A DNA stretch of 64,000 nt, taken from contig CANGNF010000018.1 in assembly GCA_947455205.1 (NCBI GenBank), forward strand, positions 22,825 to 86,824, read 5' to 3'. Of this stretch, positions 19,582 through 29,174 are shown piece after piece. The notes under the pieces were generated by a model that was not told the origin of the DNA, did not search any database, and saw only the letters and a list, made by a program, of their open reading frames with translations. The DNA is from Acetobacteraceae bacterium. Lineage in GTDB: Bacteria; Pseudomonadota; Alphaproteobacteria; Acetobacterales; Acetobacteraceae. Numbering within the stretch: the first letter of the stretch is position 1; every line of letters starts with the position of its first letter. A program made the translations under genes and the position numbers.

Positions 19582-20514
19582 TCAGCCCGGCAGCGCCGCC
19601 GCCCCGGCCAGCCGCGCCGCGCGCATCTGCCGCAGCCGCAGCTTGCGCCGCGCCCAGATGAGCAGGCCGGTGACCAGCAGCCCGGCCATGCCCAGCCCGG
19701 CCAGCGCATTGGCCAGGCTGCCCAGCAGGCCGCCCCAGTTCCCCTCATGCAGCAGGCGCGGCCAGTTGCGCGGCAGCGGGTCCAGCCCGGCCGCGGTTGC
19801 CCGATAGGTGGTCGCGGTGCCGGCGGCATCCAGCACCCGCACCAGCTGCGTGCCACCGCGCTGGCGCACGAAGTCCAGGCCATCCAGGCTGTGCCGCGCC
19901 GCCACCTGGCGTAGCGTCTCCATCAGCGCCGGCGGCGCGGCGGCGTCGCGCGGTGGGCGGCCCTCCCGCGGCATGGGCGGGGTGAAGCTGATGCCGAAGG
20001 CCAGTGCCAGGCCGGTCAGCGGGCTGCCGACCAGCAGGGGCAGCAGCGCCCAGCCCACCAGCCGGTGCCAGCCGCCCAGGCTGTGGCGCAGCCGCGGCCA
20101 GCCCAGCAGCAGCCCCAGCGGCGCCAGCAGCAGCATGGCGATGGTGCTGGCCGTCACCAGCCAGCCGAGGTCCAGCAGCAGCCGTTCATGCAGGCCGCGC
20201 GCGGTGCGGAAGGCGCCCGCCAGCCAGCCCGGCTCGCGCGGGGTGGCATCGGCCAGGTCCAGGGTGATGCCCTGGCGGCCGCCGACCGTGGCCGTGCCGT
20301 CATAGCCGCGTACGGCGATGCCGCCTTCCGCCTTGGCGCCGGCGGCCTGCACCACCGCCTCCAGCCGCGCCAGGGTGACGGTGCCGGCGGGGGTGGTCGC
20401 CTTGAGCGCCGGCTCCAGCGCCAGGAACAGCCCGGTCAGGATGACCAGGGCAAGCGGCAGCGCAAAGGCCAGCGCCACCCAGCGGTGCAGGCGCAGCAGC
20501 AAGGGCTTGAGCAT
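19582..20514 (-). CDS. PepSY-associated membrane protein
   Basis: A 310-residue inner-membrane protein. Hydrophobic helices lie at about 9-31, 125-143, 155-178 and 270-290. It starts MLKPLLLRLHRWVALAFALP, the classic LHRWxG-like opening of PepSY_TM proteins, and repeats LGGWHRLVGWALLPLLVG later. This family includes FsrB/PiuB-type iron-regulated proteins and periplasmic ferric-siderophore reductases; no siderophore gene is adjacent, so the role is open. It lies after the pgi terminator hairpin and so probably has its own promoter. Confidence 0.78.
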   Translation of the reverse strand: MLKPLLLRLHRWVALAFALPLALVILTGLFLALEPALKATTPAGTVTLARLEAVVQAAGAKAEGGIAVRGYDGTATVGGRQGITLDLADATPREPGWLAGAFRTARGLHERLLLDLGWLVTASTIAMLLLAPLGLLLGWPRLRHSLGGWHRLVGWALLPLLVGSPLTGLALAFGISFTPPMPREGRPPRDAAAPPALMETLRQVAARHSLDGLDFVRQRGGTQLVRVLDAAGTATTYRATAAGLDPLPRNWPRLLHEGNWGGLLGSLANALAGLGMAGLLVTGLLIWARRKLRLRQMRAARLAGAAALPG

Positions 20515-20547
20515 CGGCAGTCGTCCCGGCGGTTTCGCCTGAGCTTA

Positions 20548-20571
20548 ACGCCGGCGGGTTACCGCCGGTGT
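20548..20571 (-). terminator. Hairpin downstream of pgi
   Basis: A 10-bp stem (ACGCCGGCGG / CCGCCGGTGT, one G-T wobble) with a GTTA loop, placed between the stop of pgi and the start of the next minus-strand gene. No T-run follows, as is usual in such GC-rich genomes. Confidence 0.6.
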
Positions 20572-20611
20572 CAGCGAATGTTGCCAAGCGTAAGCGGCGC
20601 GGTCGGTTGGC

Positions 20612-22165
20612 TCAGCGCGCCAGCAGCGCCCGCATCAGCCCCTCGGTGCTGCCATCATGCGCGCCCGGCTTCGGCGCCCCGGCCGCCAGCTCCGGCAAAA
20701 TGGCGCCGGCCAGCTGCTTGCCCAGCTCCACCCCCCATTGGTCGAAGGCGTTGATGCCCCAGAGCGCGCCGAGCGTGGCGACCTTGTTCTCATACAGCGC
20801 CACCAGCTGGCCGAGCGTGAAGGCGTCCAGCCGCGGCAGCACCAGGCTCACGCTCGGCCGGTCACCGGGGAAGACGCGATGCGGGCCGAGATCCGGCGTC
20901 TCGGCTGTGGCCTCGGCCAGCGTCTTGCCGCGCAGCAGCGCCGCCGCCTGGGCCAGGCCCTGCGCCAGCAGCTTGTGGTGGCTGTCCAAGTAGGGGTGGT
21001 CCGGCCGGGCCACGAAGATGAAGTCCACCGGCACCGGGCGCGGGCTTTGATGCACCAGCTGCATGAAGCTGTGCTGCGCGTTGGTGCCGGGTTCGCCGAA
21101 CACCACCGGGCCGGTATCGCCGCGCACCGGCGCGCCGGCCATGGTCACGCGCTTGCCCAGGCTTTCCATTTCCAGCTGCTGCAGGTGGGCGGGCAGCCGG
21201 GCCAGGCGCTCGTCATAGGGCAGCACGGCGCGGGCGTTCAGCCCCAGGCCGTTGACGTGCCAGCATTCCACCAGCGCCAGCAGGATCGGCAGGTTGTCGG
21301 CCAGCGGGGCGTGCAGGAAATGCTCGTCCATGGCATGGGCGCCGGCCAGCAGCCGCGCGAAGCTGTCCCACCCCAGCGCCAGCGCCAGCGAAAGCCCGAT
21401 CGCGCTCCACAGGCTGTAGCGCCCGCCGACCCAGTCCTTGAACGGGAAGACCCGCTCGGCCGGAATGCCGAAGGCGGCGGTGGCGGCCAGGTTGGTGGAA
21501 AGCGCCACCATGTTGCTGCCGGCATGCACGCCCAGCCAGGCCTTCACCAGATGGGCGTTGGCCATGGTCTCCTGGGTGGTGAAGGTCTTGCTGGCCACCA
21601 GCACCAGGGTGCGTGCCGGGTCCAGCCGGGGGGCGATCTCCGCCCAGGCATGGCCATCCACGTTGCTGAGGTAGTGCGCCCGCATCGGGCAGCCCGGCCG
21701 CCACAGCGCGCGGGCCACCATGGCCGGGCCCAGATCGCTGCCGCCGATGCCGATGTTCAGCACGTCGGTGAAGCGGCCCTCGGCATGGGTCGCGGCGGTG
21801 AAGGCCTGCATCCGCGCCAGCACGCCAGCGACATCGGCGGCGGCCTCGGCATTGCCCTGGCCGCCGCGCAGCGCCAGGTGCAGCACGGCGCGGCCCTCGG
21901 TGGCGTTGACCATGTCGCCGCGCGCCATGGCGTCGCGCTGGCCGGGCACGTCGGCAGCGCGGGCCAGGGCCAGCAGCGCCGCCAGCACGGCGTCCGAGAC
22001 GGCGGTCTTGGAGAAATCCAGCAGCAGCCCGTCGGCGCTTCGGCTGAACCGGGTGAAGCGCTGCGGGTCTGCGGCAAACAGCGCACGCGGCGAGGGCGGA
22101 TTGGCCCCCAGCCGCGCCAGTTCCGCCCATTCCCTTGGCCAGGCCCCCGCCAACGAATCGACCAT
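20612..22165 (-). CDS. pgi: Glucose-6-phosphate isomerase
   Basis: A 517-residue phosphoglucose isomerase, interconverting glucose-6-phosphate and fructose-6-phosphate in the cytosol. Signatures: DWVGGRYSLWSAIGLSLAL, the sugar-phosphate loop VASKTFTTQETMANA, FGEPGTNAQHSFMQLVHQ, and NAFDQWGVELGKQLA at the C-terminus carrying the catalytic Lys. IGIGGSDLGPAM is the N-terminal glycine loop. Length is slightly under the E. coli enzyme (549). The ATG at 22165 has a GGAGG Shine-Dalgarno seven bases upstream. It is a single gene between terminator and M16 operon. Confidence 0.95.
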   Translation of the reverse strand: MVDSLAGAWPREWAELARLGANPPSPRALFAADPQRFTRFSRSADGLLLDFSKTAVSDAVLAALLALARAADVPGQRDAMARGDMVNATEGRAVLHLALRGGQGNAEAAADVAGVLARMQAFTAATHAEGRFTDVLNIGIGGSDLGPAMVARALWRPGCPMRAHYLSNVDGHAWAEIAPRLDPARTLVLVASKTFTTQETMANAHLVKAWLGVHAGSNMVALSTNLAATAAFGIPAERVFPFKDWVGGRYSLWSAIGLSLALALGWDSFARLLAGAHAMDEHFLHAPLADNLPILLALVECWHVNGLGLNARAVLPYDERLARLPAHLQQLEMESLGKRVTMAGAPVRGDTGPVVFGEPGTNAQHSFMQLVHQSPRPVPVDFIFVARPDHPYLDSHHKLLAQGLAQAAALLRGKTLAEATAETPDLGPHRVFPGDRPSVSLVLPRLDAFTLGQLVALYENKVATLGALWGINAFDQWGVELGKQLAGAILPELAAGAPKPGAHDGSTEGLMRALLAR

Positions 22166-22193
22166 GGTGCGCCTCCTGCCTTTTCAGCGGGAA

Positions 22194-23471
22194 TTATAGC
22201 CCCGCAGGCTGCCCGGCAATCACCACGGAAAGGTCATCGGCCCGCAGCAGCCGCCCGGCCACCGCCGCCAGCTGGTCACGCTTCAGCGCGGCCAGCCGCG
22301 CCGGGCGCCCGGCCAGCCATTCCGGCGCGCGGTTGTTCTGCCTGAGCGTCAGCAGCCCGTCCGAAATCCGCCGGCTGTCCACGAATTGCAGCGGCAGCGC
22401 GCCGGTCAGGTAGGCCACGGCGTCGGCCAGCTCCTCATCGGTCGGCCCGGCCTCCGCCATGCGGCGCCATTCCGCCTTGGTCACCGCCAGGGTCTCGGCC
22501 ACGCGGGCATTCTCGCTGGAGACCGCGCCGATCAGCGTGCCGCGATGGAACATCAGGTCCAGCCCGGCGGAGATGCCATAGGCCAGGCCGCGCTCCTCCC
22601 GCACCGCCTGCATCAGGCGCGAGGAGAAGCCCCCACCACCCAGCACGCGCAGCATGACCTGCGCCGCTTCCCAGTCCGGGTCGGTGGTGGCCAGGCCTTC
22701 CTGGCCGAACATGGCGGTGGATTGCGGCACCGGCATCGGCACCACCTGCTGGCCGAAGCGGGTGAAGCCGGGCAGCGGCGGCGGCGGCGGCGGCGCGCCG
22801 GCGGGCAGGCCGGCGAACAGCTCGGCCAGCAGCGCGGTCAGCGCCTCCGGCTTGATGGCGCCGGCGGCGGCCACCAGCAGCCCGTCGCGGCGCATCTGCC
22901 GGGCCAGCGCCTGCTGCATCTGCGGCACCGTCAGGTTGGCCAGGCTGGTCGCGGTGCCCGATGAAGGCCGCCCCGCCGGATGGCCCGGGAAGGCCGCGGC
23001 CCAGAAGCTGCGGTTGGCCTGGCCGCGCGGGGTTTCCAGCGCCCGGCGCTCGGCCGCCATGGCGCGGGCGCGCACCCGCTCCACCGCGCTGGCGTCGAAG
23101 CGCGGGCGGGTCATGGCCAGCGCCGCCAGCCGCACCGCGTCCGGCAGCGCGTCGGTCAGGGCGCGCAGGCTGCCCTCGAACTGGTCGCGCCCGGCGCCGA
23201 AGCCGAGGTTGATGGCCTGGTCGCGGGTGGCATCGGCAAAGGCGATGCTGTCCAGGTCGCCGGCGCCCTCGGTCAGCAGACTGGCGGCCTGGGCGATGGC
23301 GCCTTCCTGCCCCGCCGGGTCCAGGCTGGCGCCCCCAGCCCAGGACCAGGATACGCTGACGATGGGCAGGCTGTGATCCTCCACCAGCCAGGCATGGCCG
23401 CTGGCGAAGGGCACCTGCTGGATGGGCAGGGAAAAGCCGGAGGGGGCAGGGCCGCCCATAGCGCCGCTCAT
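22194..23471 (-). CDS. M16 peptidase family protein, non-catalytic partner
   Basis: A 425-residue M16-fold protein without the HxxEH zinc motif. It keeps the R/Y substrate pair of the family's partner subunit in the GFSSRLMQAVREERGLAYGIS segment. In the two-subunit M16B peptidases of alphaproteobacteria (related to mitochondrial processing peptidase) such a protein pairs with an HxxEH subunit. It overlaps the catalytic gene upstream by 4 bases. No clear signal peptide, though the pair is likely periplasmic, as the partner is. Confidence 0.87.
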   Translation of the reverse strand: MSGAMGGPAPSGFSLPIQQVPFASGHAWLVEDHSLPIVSVSWSWAGGASLDPAGQEGAIAQAASLLTEGAGDLDSIAFADATRDQAINLGFGAGRDQFEGSLRALTDALPDAVRLAALAMTRPRFDASAVERVRARAMAAERRALETPRGQANRSFWAAAFPGHPAGRPSSGTATSLANLTVPQMQQALARQMRRDGLLVAAAGAIKPEALTALLAELFAGLPAGAPPPPPPLPGFTRFGQQVVPMPVPQSTAMFGQEGLATTDPDWEAAQVMLRVLGGGGFSSRLMQAVREERGLAYGISAGLDLMFHRGTLIGAVSSENARVAETLAVTKAEWRRMAEAGPTDEELADAVAYLTGALPLQFVDSRRISDGLLTLRQNNRAPEWLAGRPARLAALKRDQLAAVAGRLLRADDLSVVIAGQPAGL

Positions 23472-24862
23472 GCCGGCAGGTGCCAGCCGGTGATGCCGGC
23501 GGGGCTGCCCAGCACGGCCTGGGCGGCGGCCATGACCTGCGGCGCCGTCACCGCGCGGATATGGCGCGGCCAGAACTCCACCGTGTCCATCGCCAGGCCA
23601 TTGGCCAGCGCGTCCCCCAGCAGCCGCGGCGCGGCGCCGATGCCGTCCAGCGCCAGCACCGCGCCGGCGGTGAGCTGCCGGACCGAGCGGCGGACCTCGT
23701 CCTCGGTCACGCCGCCATCCAGCAGCCGGGCGATCTCGGCATCCAGCGCCGCTTCCAGCCGGGAAGGGGCCACCCCCTGGCGGGCGGTGGCGGCGAAGGA
23801 GAAGGTGGTGAAGCTGGGCACGTCGCCGGAATAGGAAACCCCGGCCGAGGTCGCCAGCCCCGCCTGCACCAGGGCGCGGTTCAGCCGGCTGCCCGGGCCG
23901 GTGCCCAGCAGATGCGCCAGCACCTCCAGCGGGTAGGAATGCCGGCTGTCGCCAGCCAGCAGGCCGGGCGCCAGCACCTGGCGCATCATGCTGGCCTCAC
24001 GCACCGCGGCGTCCTTCAGTTCAAACCGGCGCATGCCGGAGAAGGCCGGCGGCGCCGCGCGGGCGCGGCCCTGCACCGGGCGCGCGGGAACGCTGCCGTA
24101 AAGGTCCTCGGCCAGGCGGCGGAACTCGGCTTCCCGCGTATCGCCGGCCACCACCAGCACCGCATTGGCCGGGGCGTAGCGGCGGGCATAGAACTCGGCC
24201 AGGTCTTCGCGGCTGATGGCGCGGATCTCATCCTCCCAGCCGATGATCGGCCGGCCATGCCAGTGCTGCCGGCCCCACAACTCCGCCTCCAGCGCTTCCC
24301 AGAACTTGGCGCGCGGGTTGGCGTCGGTGCGCTGGCGGCGCTCCTCCAATATCACCAGGCGCTCGGCCTCCAGCGTATCGGCGGGCAGCGTCGGGCCGGC
24401 GAAGCGGTCGGCCTCCATCCGCATCACCAGCTCCAGGCGGGATGCCTCGATATGCTGGTGGTAGGCGGTGACATCGCGGGAGGTGAAGGCGTTGTCCTGG
24501 CCGCCCTGCTTGGCGACGATCAGCGAGATGGCGCCCGGCGCGACATGGGCGCTGCCCTTGAACATCATGTGTTCCAGGAAGTGCGCGGTGCCGGAGCGGC
24601 CGGCCGGATCTTCCCCGCCGCCGGCGCCGTAGAACAGGTAATGCGCCACCACGGGGGCGCGGTGGCTTTCCGCCAGCACCACGCGCAGCCCATTGGGCAG
24701 GGTCCAGCCCTGGGCGCCGAACAGCGGGCGGTCGGCCACGCGCGGTTCCGTCTGCACCAGGGCCGGGCTGCCGGGGCCTGGGGAGGCGGGCTGCGCGCCG
24801 CCAGCCACGGGTACGGCAAGGGCAGCGGCGGACAGGCAGGTACGGCGGGTCAGCTTGGGCAT
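23468..24862 (-). CDS. M16 zinc metallopeptidase, catalytic subunit
   Basis: A 464-residue peptidase. The start MPKLTRRTCLSAAALAVPVA is a Tat-like signal with RR, giving a periplasmic location. The inverted zinc motif HFLEH is in GTAHFLEHMMFKGS, with the distal Glu in EASRLELVMRMEADRF. The C-terminal half has the usual LGTGPGSRLNRALVQAGLA. The frame runs on 47 codons upstream, but that is not protein-like; the ATG at 24862 puts the signal peptide at the N-terminus. It forms a heterodimer with the following protein. Neighbours are envelope genes (lipoprotein, lspA), suggesting a role in envelope protein or signal-peptide turnover. Confidence 0.9.
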   Translation of the reverse strand: MPKLTRRTCLSAAALAVPVAGGAQPASPGPGSPALVQTEPRVADRPLFGAQGWTLPNGLRVVLAESHRAPVVAHYLFYGAGGGEDPAGRSGTAHFLEHMMFKGSAHVAPGAISLIVAKQGGQDNAFTSRDVTAYHQHIEASRLELVMRMEADRFAGPTLPADTLEAERLVILEERRQRTDANPRAKFWEALEAELWGRQHWHGRPIIGWEDEIRAISREDLAEFYARRYAPANAVLVVAGDTREAEFRRLAEDLYGSVPARPVQGRARAAPPAFSGMRRFELKDAAVREASMMRQVLAPGLLAGDSRHSYPLEVLAHLLGTGPGSRLNRALVQAGLATSAGVSYSGDVPSFTTFSFAATARQGVAPSRLEAALDAEIARLLDGGVTEDEVRRSVRQLTAGAVLALDGIGAAPRLLGDALANGLAMDTVEFWPRHIRAVTAPQVMAAAQAVLGSPAGITGWHLPA

Positions 24863-25043
24863 GTCCGGCAAGATGGGGCGATATTGCCCCGGCGCCAAGC
24901 TAGCTGGTTGCGATGCCTGCGGATATGGCAAGGCCGTGCGCGCGGACCATGACGTCGGCGCAAGCCCAGGCCGGGGGCGCCGACCGGCAAGCCGTTGCCC
25001 CATGCGGCAAAGCCCCCGCGACCGGTGGCCGCGGCGACCGCTG

Positions 25044-25634
25044 TCAGAAGATGCTTTCCAGCACCCGCACCACGGGGTTGCCGCTGCGCGCCGGCTGGAT
25101 GATCGGCGTCTCGCCCTCGCTGGCGTCGCGGCCCAGGGCGGCGTTTTCGCGCAGGCGCTGGCTCTCCCGGCGCGGGTCCACCGGCACGCCCGGCTGGTCG
25201 GACGGGCGCCAGAACATCAGGCTGTCCACGAAGCTGCTGTCGGGCCGGTCCAGCCGCAGGCTTTCCTCGTCCACCCGGCGGCGGATGTCGCTGCCGACCG
25301 GGGTGCCGGCGGCGCTGAGCAGCGCGGTCTCGCCGCTGCTGACCCGGCCGGTGTTGCCACGGCCCAGCGCGGCGCCCGGCACCAGCGCGGCTTCCGCCTG
25401 CTGGCGCTGGTTGAGTTCCTGCGGCCGCACGGCGCCGGGGCGCGGCGTGGGCAGCGCGCCCAGTGAGGGCGGCATGGACAGCGGGGCGCGGGTGGTTACC
25501 GCGAATTCATCCGGCGCGTCCCGCGTCAGCCCGAAGCTGCGCATGGTGTCGCTGCCGCTGCCGCAGGCGGCAAGCGGGGCCAGCATGGCCAGGGCCAGCA
25601 AAGCACGGTGGGCGGTGGGGCGGCGGATGCTCAT
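25044..25634 (-). CDS. DUF3035-type lipoprotein, BamF-like
   Basis: A 196-residue lipoprotein: the lipobox is in LAMLAPLAACGSGS, with Cys as the lipid-bearing residue. Just after it comes RDAPDEFAVTTRAPLSMPPS, which resembles the conserved N-terminal motif shared by BamC and the alphaproteobacterial BamF lipoprotein of the outer-membrane BAM complex (recalled from published work on Caulobacter). The rest is Arg/Pro-rich and probably extended. It lies 7 bases after lspA, whose product would process it. BAM membership is inferred. Confidence 0.75.
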   Translation of the reverse strand: MSIRRPTAHRALLALAMLAPLAACGSGSDTMRSFGLTRDAPDEFAVTTRAPLSMPPSLGALPTPRPGAVRPQELNQRQQAEAALVPGAALGRGNTGRVSSGETALLSAAGTPVGSDIRRRVDEESLRLDRPDSSFVDSLMFWRPSDQPGVPVDPRRESQRLRENAALGRDASEGETPIIQPARSGNPVVRVLESIF

Positions 25635-25641
25635 GGGGTGC

Positions 25642-26166
25642 CTACTTAGCCTTCGGTTCGCGCCGGAACAAGGCATCTGCCACCAGCACGCCCACACCGC
25701 AGACAATGCCGGCATCCGCCACGTTGAAGACATACCAATGCCAGCCCGCCAGGTGGACATCGACGAAATCCACCACCGCGCCGAAGCGCAGCCGGTCGAT
25801 GATGTTGCCGATGGCGCCGCCGATGACCGAGCCGAGCGCCACGGTGACCCAGGCAGTCTCCGCCCGGGCCATCCAGCGCAGCAGGAACAGCGCGATGCCG
25901 GCGGCGGCCAGGGCCAGCACCAACTGGGTGGCGAAGCTGTCGCCCCAGAGCAGGCCGAAGGTGACGCCGCGGTTCCACACCATGCTGAGGTCCAGCCCGG
26001 CCGGGCCGAGGCGCAGCAGCGGGATGTTGCGGACCTCCGGCAGGTTCAGCCCGGCCAGGATCCACCACTTGGACAGCTGGTCCGCCACCAGCATGGCCAG
26101 CGCGATGGGCAGGCCGAGCCTGAGCCGGCCGACGGCCATGCTGGCGGCGACCGGCGCCATGGCCAT
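25642..26166 (-). CDS. lspA: Lipoprotein signal peptidase (signal peptidase II)
   Basis: A 174-residue inner-membrane aspartyl protease that cuts prolipoprotein signal peptides. Helices and motifs: AMLVADQLSKWWIL, VWNRGVTFGLL, GSVIGGAIGNIIDRLRFG with the first catalytic Asp, and WYVFNVADAGIVCG with the second. The ATG at 26166 overlaps the ileS stop (TGATG), so lspA is translated from the ileS mRNA, the usual ileS-lspA order. A second ATG two codons on is possible. Confidence 0.95.
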   Translation of the reverse strand: MAMAPVAASMAVGRLRLGLPIALAMLVADQLSKWWILAGLNLPEVRNIPLLRLGPAGLDLSMVWNRGVTFGLLWGDSFATQLVLALAAAGIALFLLRWMARAETAWVTVALGSVIGGAIGNIIDRLRFGAVVDFVDVHLAGWHWYVFNVADAGIVCGVGVLVADALFRREPKAK

Positions 26167-29057
26167 CAGCCGGCCACCACGGCTTCGCAGCGGCGGCACA
26201 GCGTGGGGTGGGCGGCGGAGGCGCCGACTTCCGGCAGCACGCGCCAACAGCGGTCGCATTTGGTGCCGGGGGCGATGCCCGTCTCAATGCTCGCTTTGTC
26301 GTCGCCGATATAAGCGACGATCCCGTCCACATCTCCGGAGGCCGGCAGAGCCGAGCCTTCCGGCTTCTTGACGCCCGAGACAATCAGGATCTCCTCCCAT
26401 TCGCTCGACGCAAGAAGGTCGCGCTTGGGAGCGCCGTGCTGGAAGGTCACGATGGCCTGGAGCGAGGAGCCGATGCGGCCCTCCTTGCGGTCCTGCTCGA
26501 GTAGCTGTGTGGTTTCGCCGCGAAGCTGGCGCACCTTTTCCCACTTCTCCGCCAGCGCCGCATCCCGCCACGCGCCCGGCACCACCGGCCAGTCGTGCAG
26601 GTGCACGCTGTCGGCTTCGTCCGGGAAGCGCGCCTGCCAGGCTTCCTCGGCGGTGAAGACCAGCACCGGCGCCAGCCAGGTGGTCAGGCAGCGGTGCAGC
26701 GCGTCCAGCACCGTGCGGGTGGCGCGGCGGCGCAGGCTGTCCGGCGCGTCGCAGTACAGCGCGTCCTTGCGGATGTCGAAGTAGAAGGCGCTGAGATCGG
26801 CGGCGCAGAAATTATGTAGCTCGGGATAGACGCCGCTCCAGTCGTAGTCCTCGGCCGCCTTGCGCAGCTTCACGTCCAGCTCGCTGAGGCGGTGCAGCAC
26901 CCAGCGCTCCAGCTCCGGCAACTCGGCATGGTCAACGCGCTCGGCTTCCGAGAAACCCTCAAGCCCGCCCAGCAGCCAGCGCAGCGTGTTGCGCAGCCGG
27001 CGATACAGCTCCGCCTGCTGCTTCAGGATTTCCTTGCCTATGCGCAGGTCATCCGCGGTGTCGGAGTTCATCACCCACAGCCGCAGGATGTCGGCGCCGT
27101 AGTCCTTCATCACCTCCTGCGGGGCGGTGACGTTGCCGAGCGACTTCGACATCTTCCGCCCCTTCTCATCCAGCACGAAGCCGTGGGTGAGAATGGCCTT
27201 GAAGGGCGGCACGCCGCGGGTGCCGATGCTTTCCAGCAGCGAGGAATGGAACCAGCCGCGATGCTGGTCCGAGCCTTCCAGGTACAGGTCCGCCGGGAAG
27301 GGCAGGCCGCGCTCCTTGGTCAGCGTGAAGGCGTGGGTCGAGCCGCTCTCGAACCACACGTCCACGATGTCCATCACCTGCTCGTAGTTCGCGGGGTCGC
27401 GCGGCTCGGCCCCGGTGACGGGGTTGAGGAAGCGCTGCGCCGCGCCGGGCAGGTACCAGGCATCGGCGCCCTCGGTGCGGAAGGCGTCCACGATGGCTTG
27501 CATCACAGCGGGGTCGCGCAGCACTTCGCCGCTGCGCTTGTCCACGAAGACCGCGATCGGCACGCCCCAGGCGCGCTGCCGGCTGATGCACCAGTCCGGC
27601 CGCGCCGCCACCATGCTGCCGATGCGGTTGCGGCCCTGGTCCGGCACGAAATGGGTGTCGGCGATGGCCTGCAACGCCTTGGCGCGGATCTGCCGCTCGT
27701 CATCCATGGCGATGAACCATTGCGGCGTGGCGCGGAAGATCACCGGCTTCTTGCTGCGCCAGCTGTGCGGGTAGCTGTGGGTCAGCTTGCTCTTGGCCAC
27801 CAGCGTGCCGACGCTGTCGCAGGCCGCGTAGACCGCATCATGCGCCTTGAACACGTGCAGCCCCTCGAAGCCCGGCGCGCCCAGCGGGTTGAAGGTGCCG
27901 TCGTCGTTCACCGTCTCGGGGATGGCGATGCGCTCGGCCATCGGGCGGCCGGCATTGACGCTGCGGACCAGGTTGAAGTCGTCCTCGCCATGGCCTGGCG
28001 CGATGTGGACGAAGCCGGTGCCGGCCTCGGTCGTCACGAAGTCCCCGGCCAGCAGCGGCACGGCGAAGCCATAGCCCGGGTTCCACGCCGCCAGCGGGTG
28101 CGCCGCCACGGCGCCGTCCAACTCGGCGCCCTTCAGCACGCGCTTCAGCGTATGCGCCGCCAGCCCGGCATCCTTCTCGAACTGCGGCAGCAGCGGCAGC
28201 GCCACCAGCAGGTTCTCGCCGGGCTTGAGGAAGCTGCCCTCGGCAACCTCCACCACATGCACCAGCGCGTAGTCGATCTCCGCGCCATAGGCCACGGCGC
28301 GGTTGCCCGGAATGGTCCAGGGCGTGGTGGTCCAGATCACCACGGAAGCGCCGACCAGGTCGGCCGCGCCGGCCTGCTTCAGCGGAAACCGCGCCCACAG
28401 CGTCGGCGAGATGTGGTCGTGATACTCGATCTCGGCATCCGCCAGCGCGGTCTTCTCAACCGGGCTCCACATCACCGGGCGCAGGCCGCGATACAGCGAC
28501 CCGTTCATCAGGAAGCGACCGATCTCCTCGACGATCACCGCCTCGGAGGAGAAGTCCATCGTCGCATAGCGCCGGGCCCAGTCGCCGCCGACGCCCAGGC
28601 GGATGAACTCCTCCCGCTGCACGTCCAGCCAATGCTTGGCGTAGTTGCGGCATTCCGCGCGGAATTCCAGCACCGGCACGGCGTCCTTGTCGCGCTTCTT
28701 CGCGCGGTACTCTTCCTCAACCTTCCACTCGATCGGCAGGCCGTGGCAGTCCCAGCCCGGCACGTAGTCGGCGTCGCGACCGCTCATCTGCGCCGCGCGG
28801 TTGATGACGTCCTTCAGGATCTTGTTCAGCGCGTGGCCGATGTGCAGCGGGCCATTGGCGTAGGGCGGGCCGTCATGCAGCACGAACTTCTCGCGGCCCT
28901 GCGACCTGTCGCGCAGCTTGCCCCACAGGTCCATGGCCTGCCAGCGCGCCAGCGTCGCGGGTTCGCGCTTCGGCAGGTCGCCCCGCATCGGGAAGGGCGT
29001 ATTGGGCAGGAAGACGGTGCCGCGATAGTCGCGGGTTTTTGCCAGTTCGTCGGTCAT
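26166..29057 (-). CDS. ileS: Isoleucyl-tRNA synthetase
   Basis: A 963-residue class I synthetase. PLHIGHALNK is the HIGH motif, GRKMSKSLGN the KMSKS loop, and an editing (CP1) domain lies between. The C-terminal zinc finger is intact: KCDRCW and LCRRCE. It charges tRNA-Ile and clears mischarged Val. The ATG at 29057 is followed by MTDELAKTRDYRGTVFLPN, normal for the family. Zn-containing C-terminus marks the bacterial type. The gene is co-transcribed with lspA. No T-box leader is visible upstream. Confidence 0.97.
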   Translation of the reverse strand: MTDELAKTRDYRGTVFLPNTPFPMRGDLPKREPATLARWQAMDLWGKLRDRSQGREKFVLHDGPPYANGPLHIGHALNKILKDVINRAAQMSGRDADYVPGWDCHGLPIEWKVEEEYRAKKRDKDAVPVLEFRAECRNYAKHWLDVQREEFIRLGVGGDWARRYATMDFSSEAVIVEEIGRFLMNGSLYRGLRPVMWSPVEKTALADAEIEYHDHISPTLWARFPLKQAGAADLVGASVVIWTTTPWTIPGNRAVAYGAEIDYALVHVVEVAEGSFLKPGENLLVALPLLPQFEKDAGLAAHTLKRVLKGAELDGAVAAHPLAAWNPGYGFAVPLLAGDFVTTEAGTGFVHIAPGHGEDDFNLVRSVNAGRPMAERIAIPETVNDDGTFNPLGAPGFEGLHVFKAHDAVYAACDSVGTLVAKSKLTHSYPHSWRSKKPVIFRATPQWFIAMDDERQIRAKALQAIADTHFVPDQGRNRIGSMVAARPDWCISRQRAWGVPIAVFVDKRSGEVLRDPAVMQAIVDAFRTEGADAWYLPGAAQRFLNPVTGAEPRDPANYEQVMDIVDVWFESGSTHAFTLTKERGLPFPADLYLEGSDQHRGWFHSSLLESIGTRGVPPFKAILTHGFVLDEKGRKMSKSLGNVTAPQEVMKDYGADILRLWVMNSDTADDLRIGKEILKQQAELYRRLRNTLRWLLGGLEGFSEAERVDHAELPELERWVLHRLSELDVKLRKAAEDYDWSGVYPELHNFCAADLSAFYFDIRKDALYCDAPDSLRRRATRTVLDALHRCLTTWLAPVLVFTAEEAWQARFPDEADSVHLHDWPVVPGAWRDAALAEKWEKVRQLRGETTQLLEQDRKEGRIGSSLQAIVTFQHGAPKRDLLASSEWEEILIVSGVKKPEGSALPASGDVDGIVAYIGDDKASIETGIAPGTKCDRCWRVLPEVGASAAHPTLCRRCEAVVAG

Positions 29058-29111
29058 GGGTGCGTTCCAGGCCGCGCGCGGCCGTCATCGGGTGGCGGAC
29101 TCACAGGAAAT

Positions 29112-29135
29112 CCCGGCCCCTAGAGAGGGACCGGG
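29112..29135. terminator. Hairpin between ribF and ileS
   Basis: A 10-bp stem with one mismatch (CCCGGCCCCT / AGGGACCGGG) around a 4-base AGAG loop, between the ribF stop and the ileS start. It could end or attenuate ribF transcripts. Confidence 0.45.
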
Positions 29136-29174
29136 CCTGGAATTCGAGCTATGGGCCACCGGTTCATCGACGGG

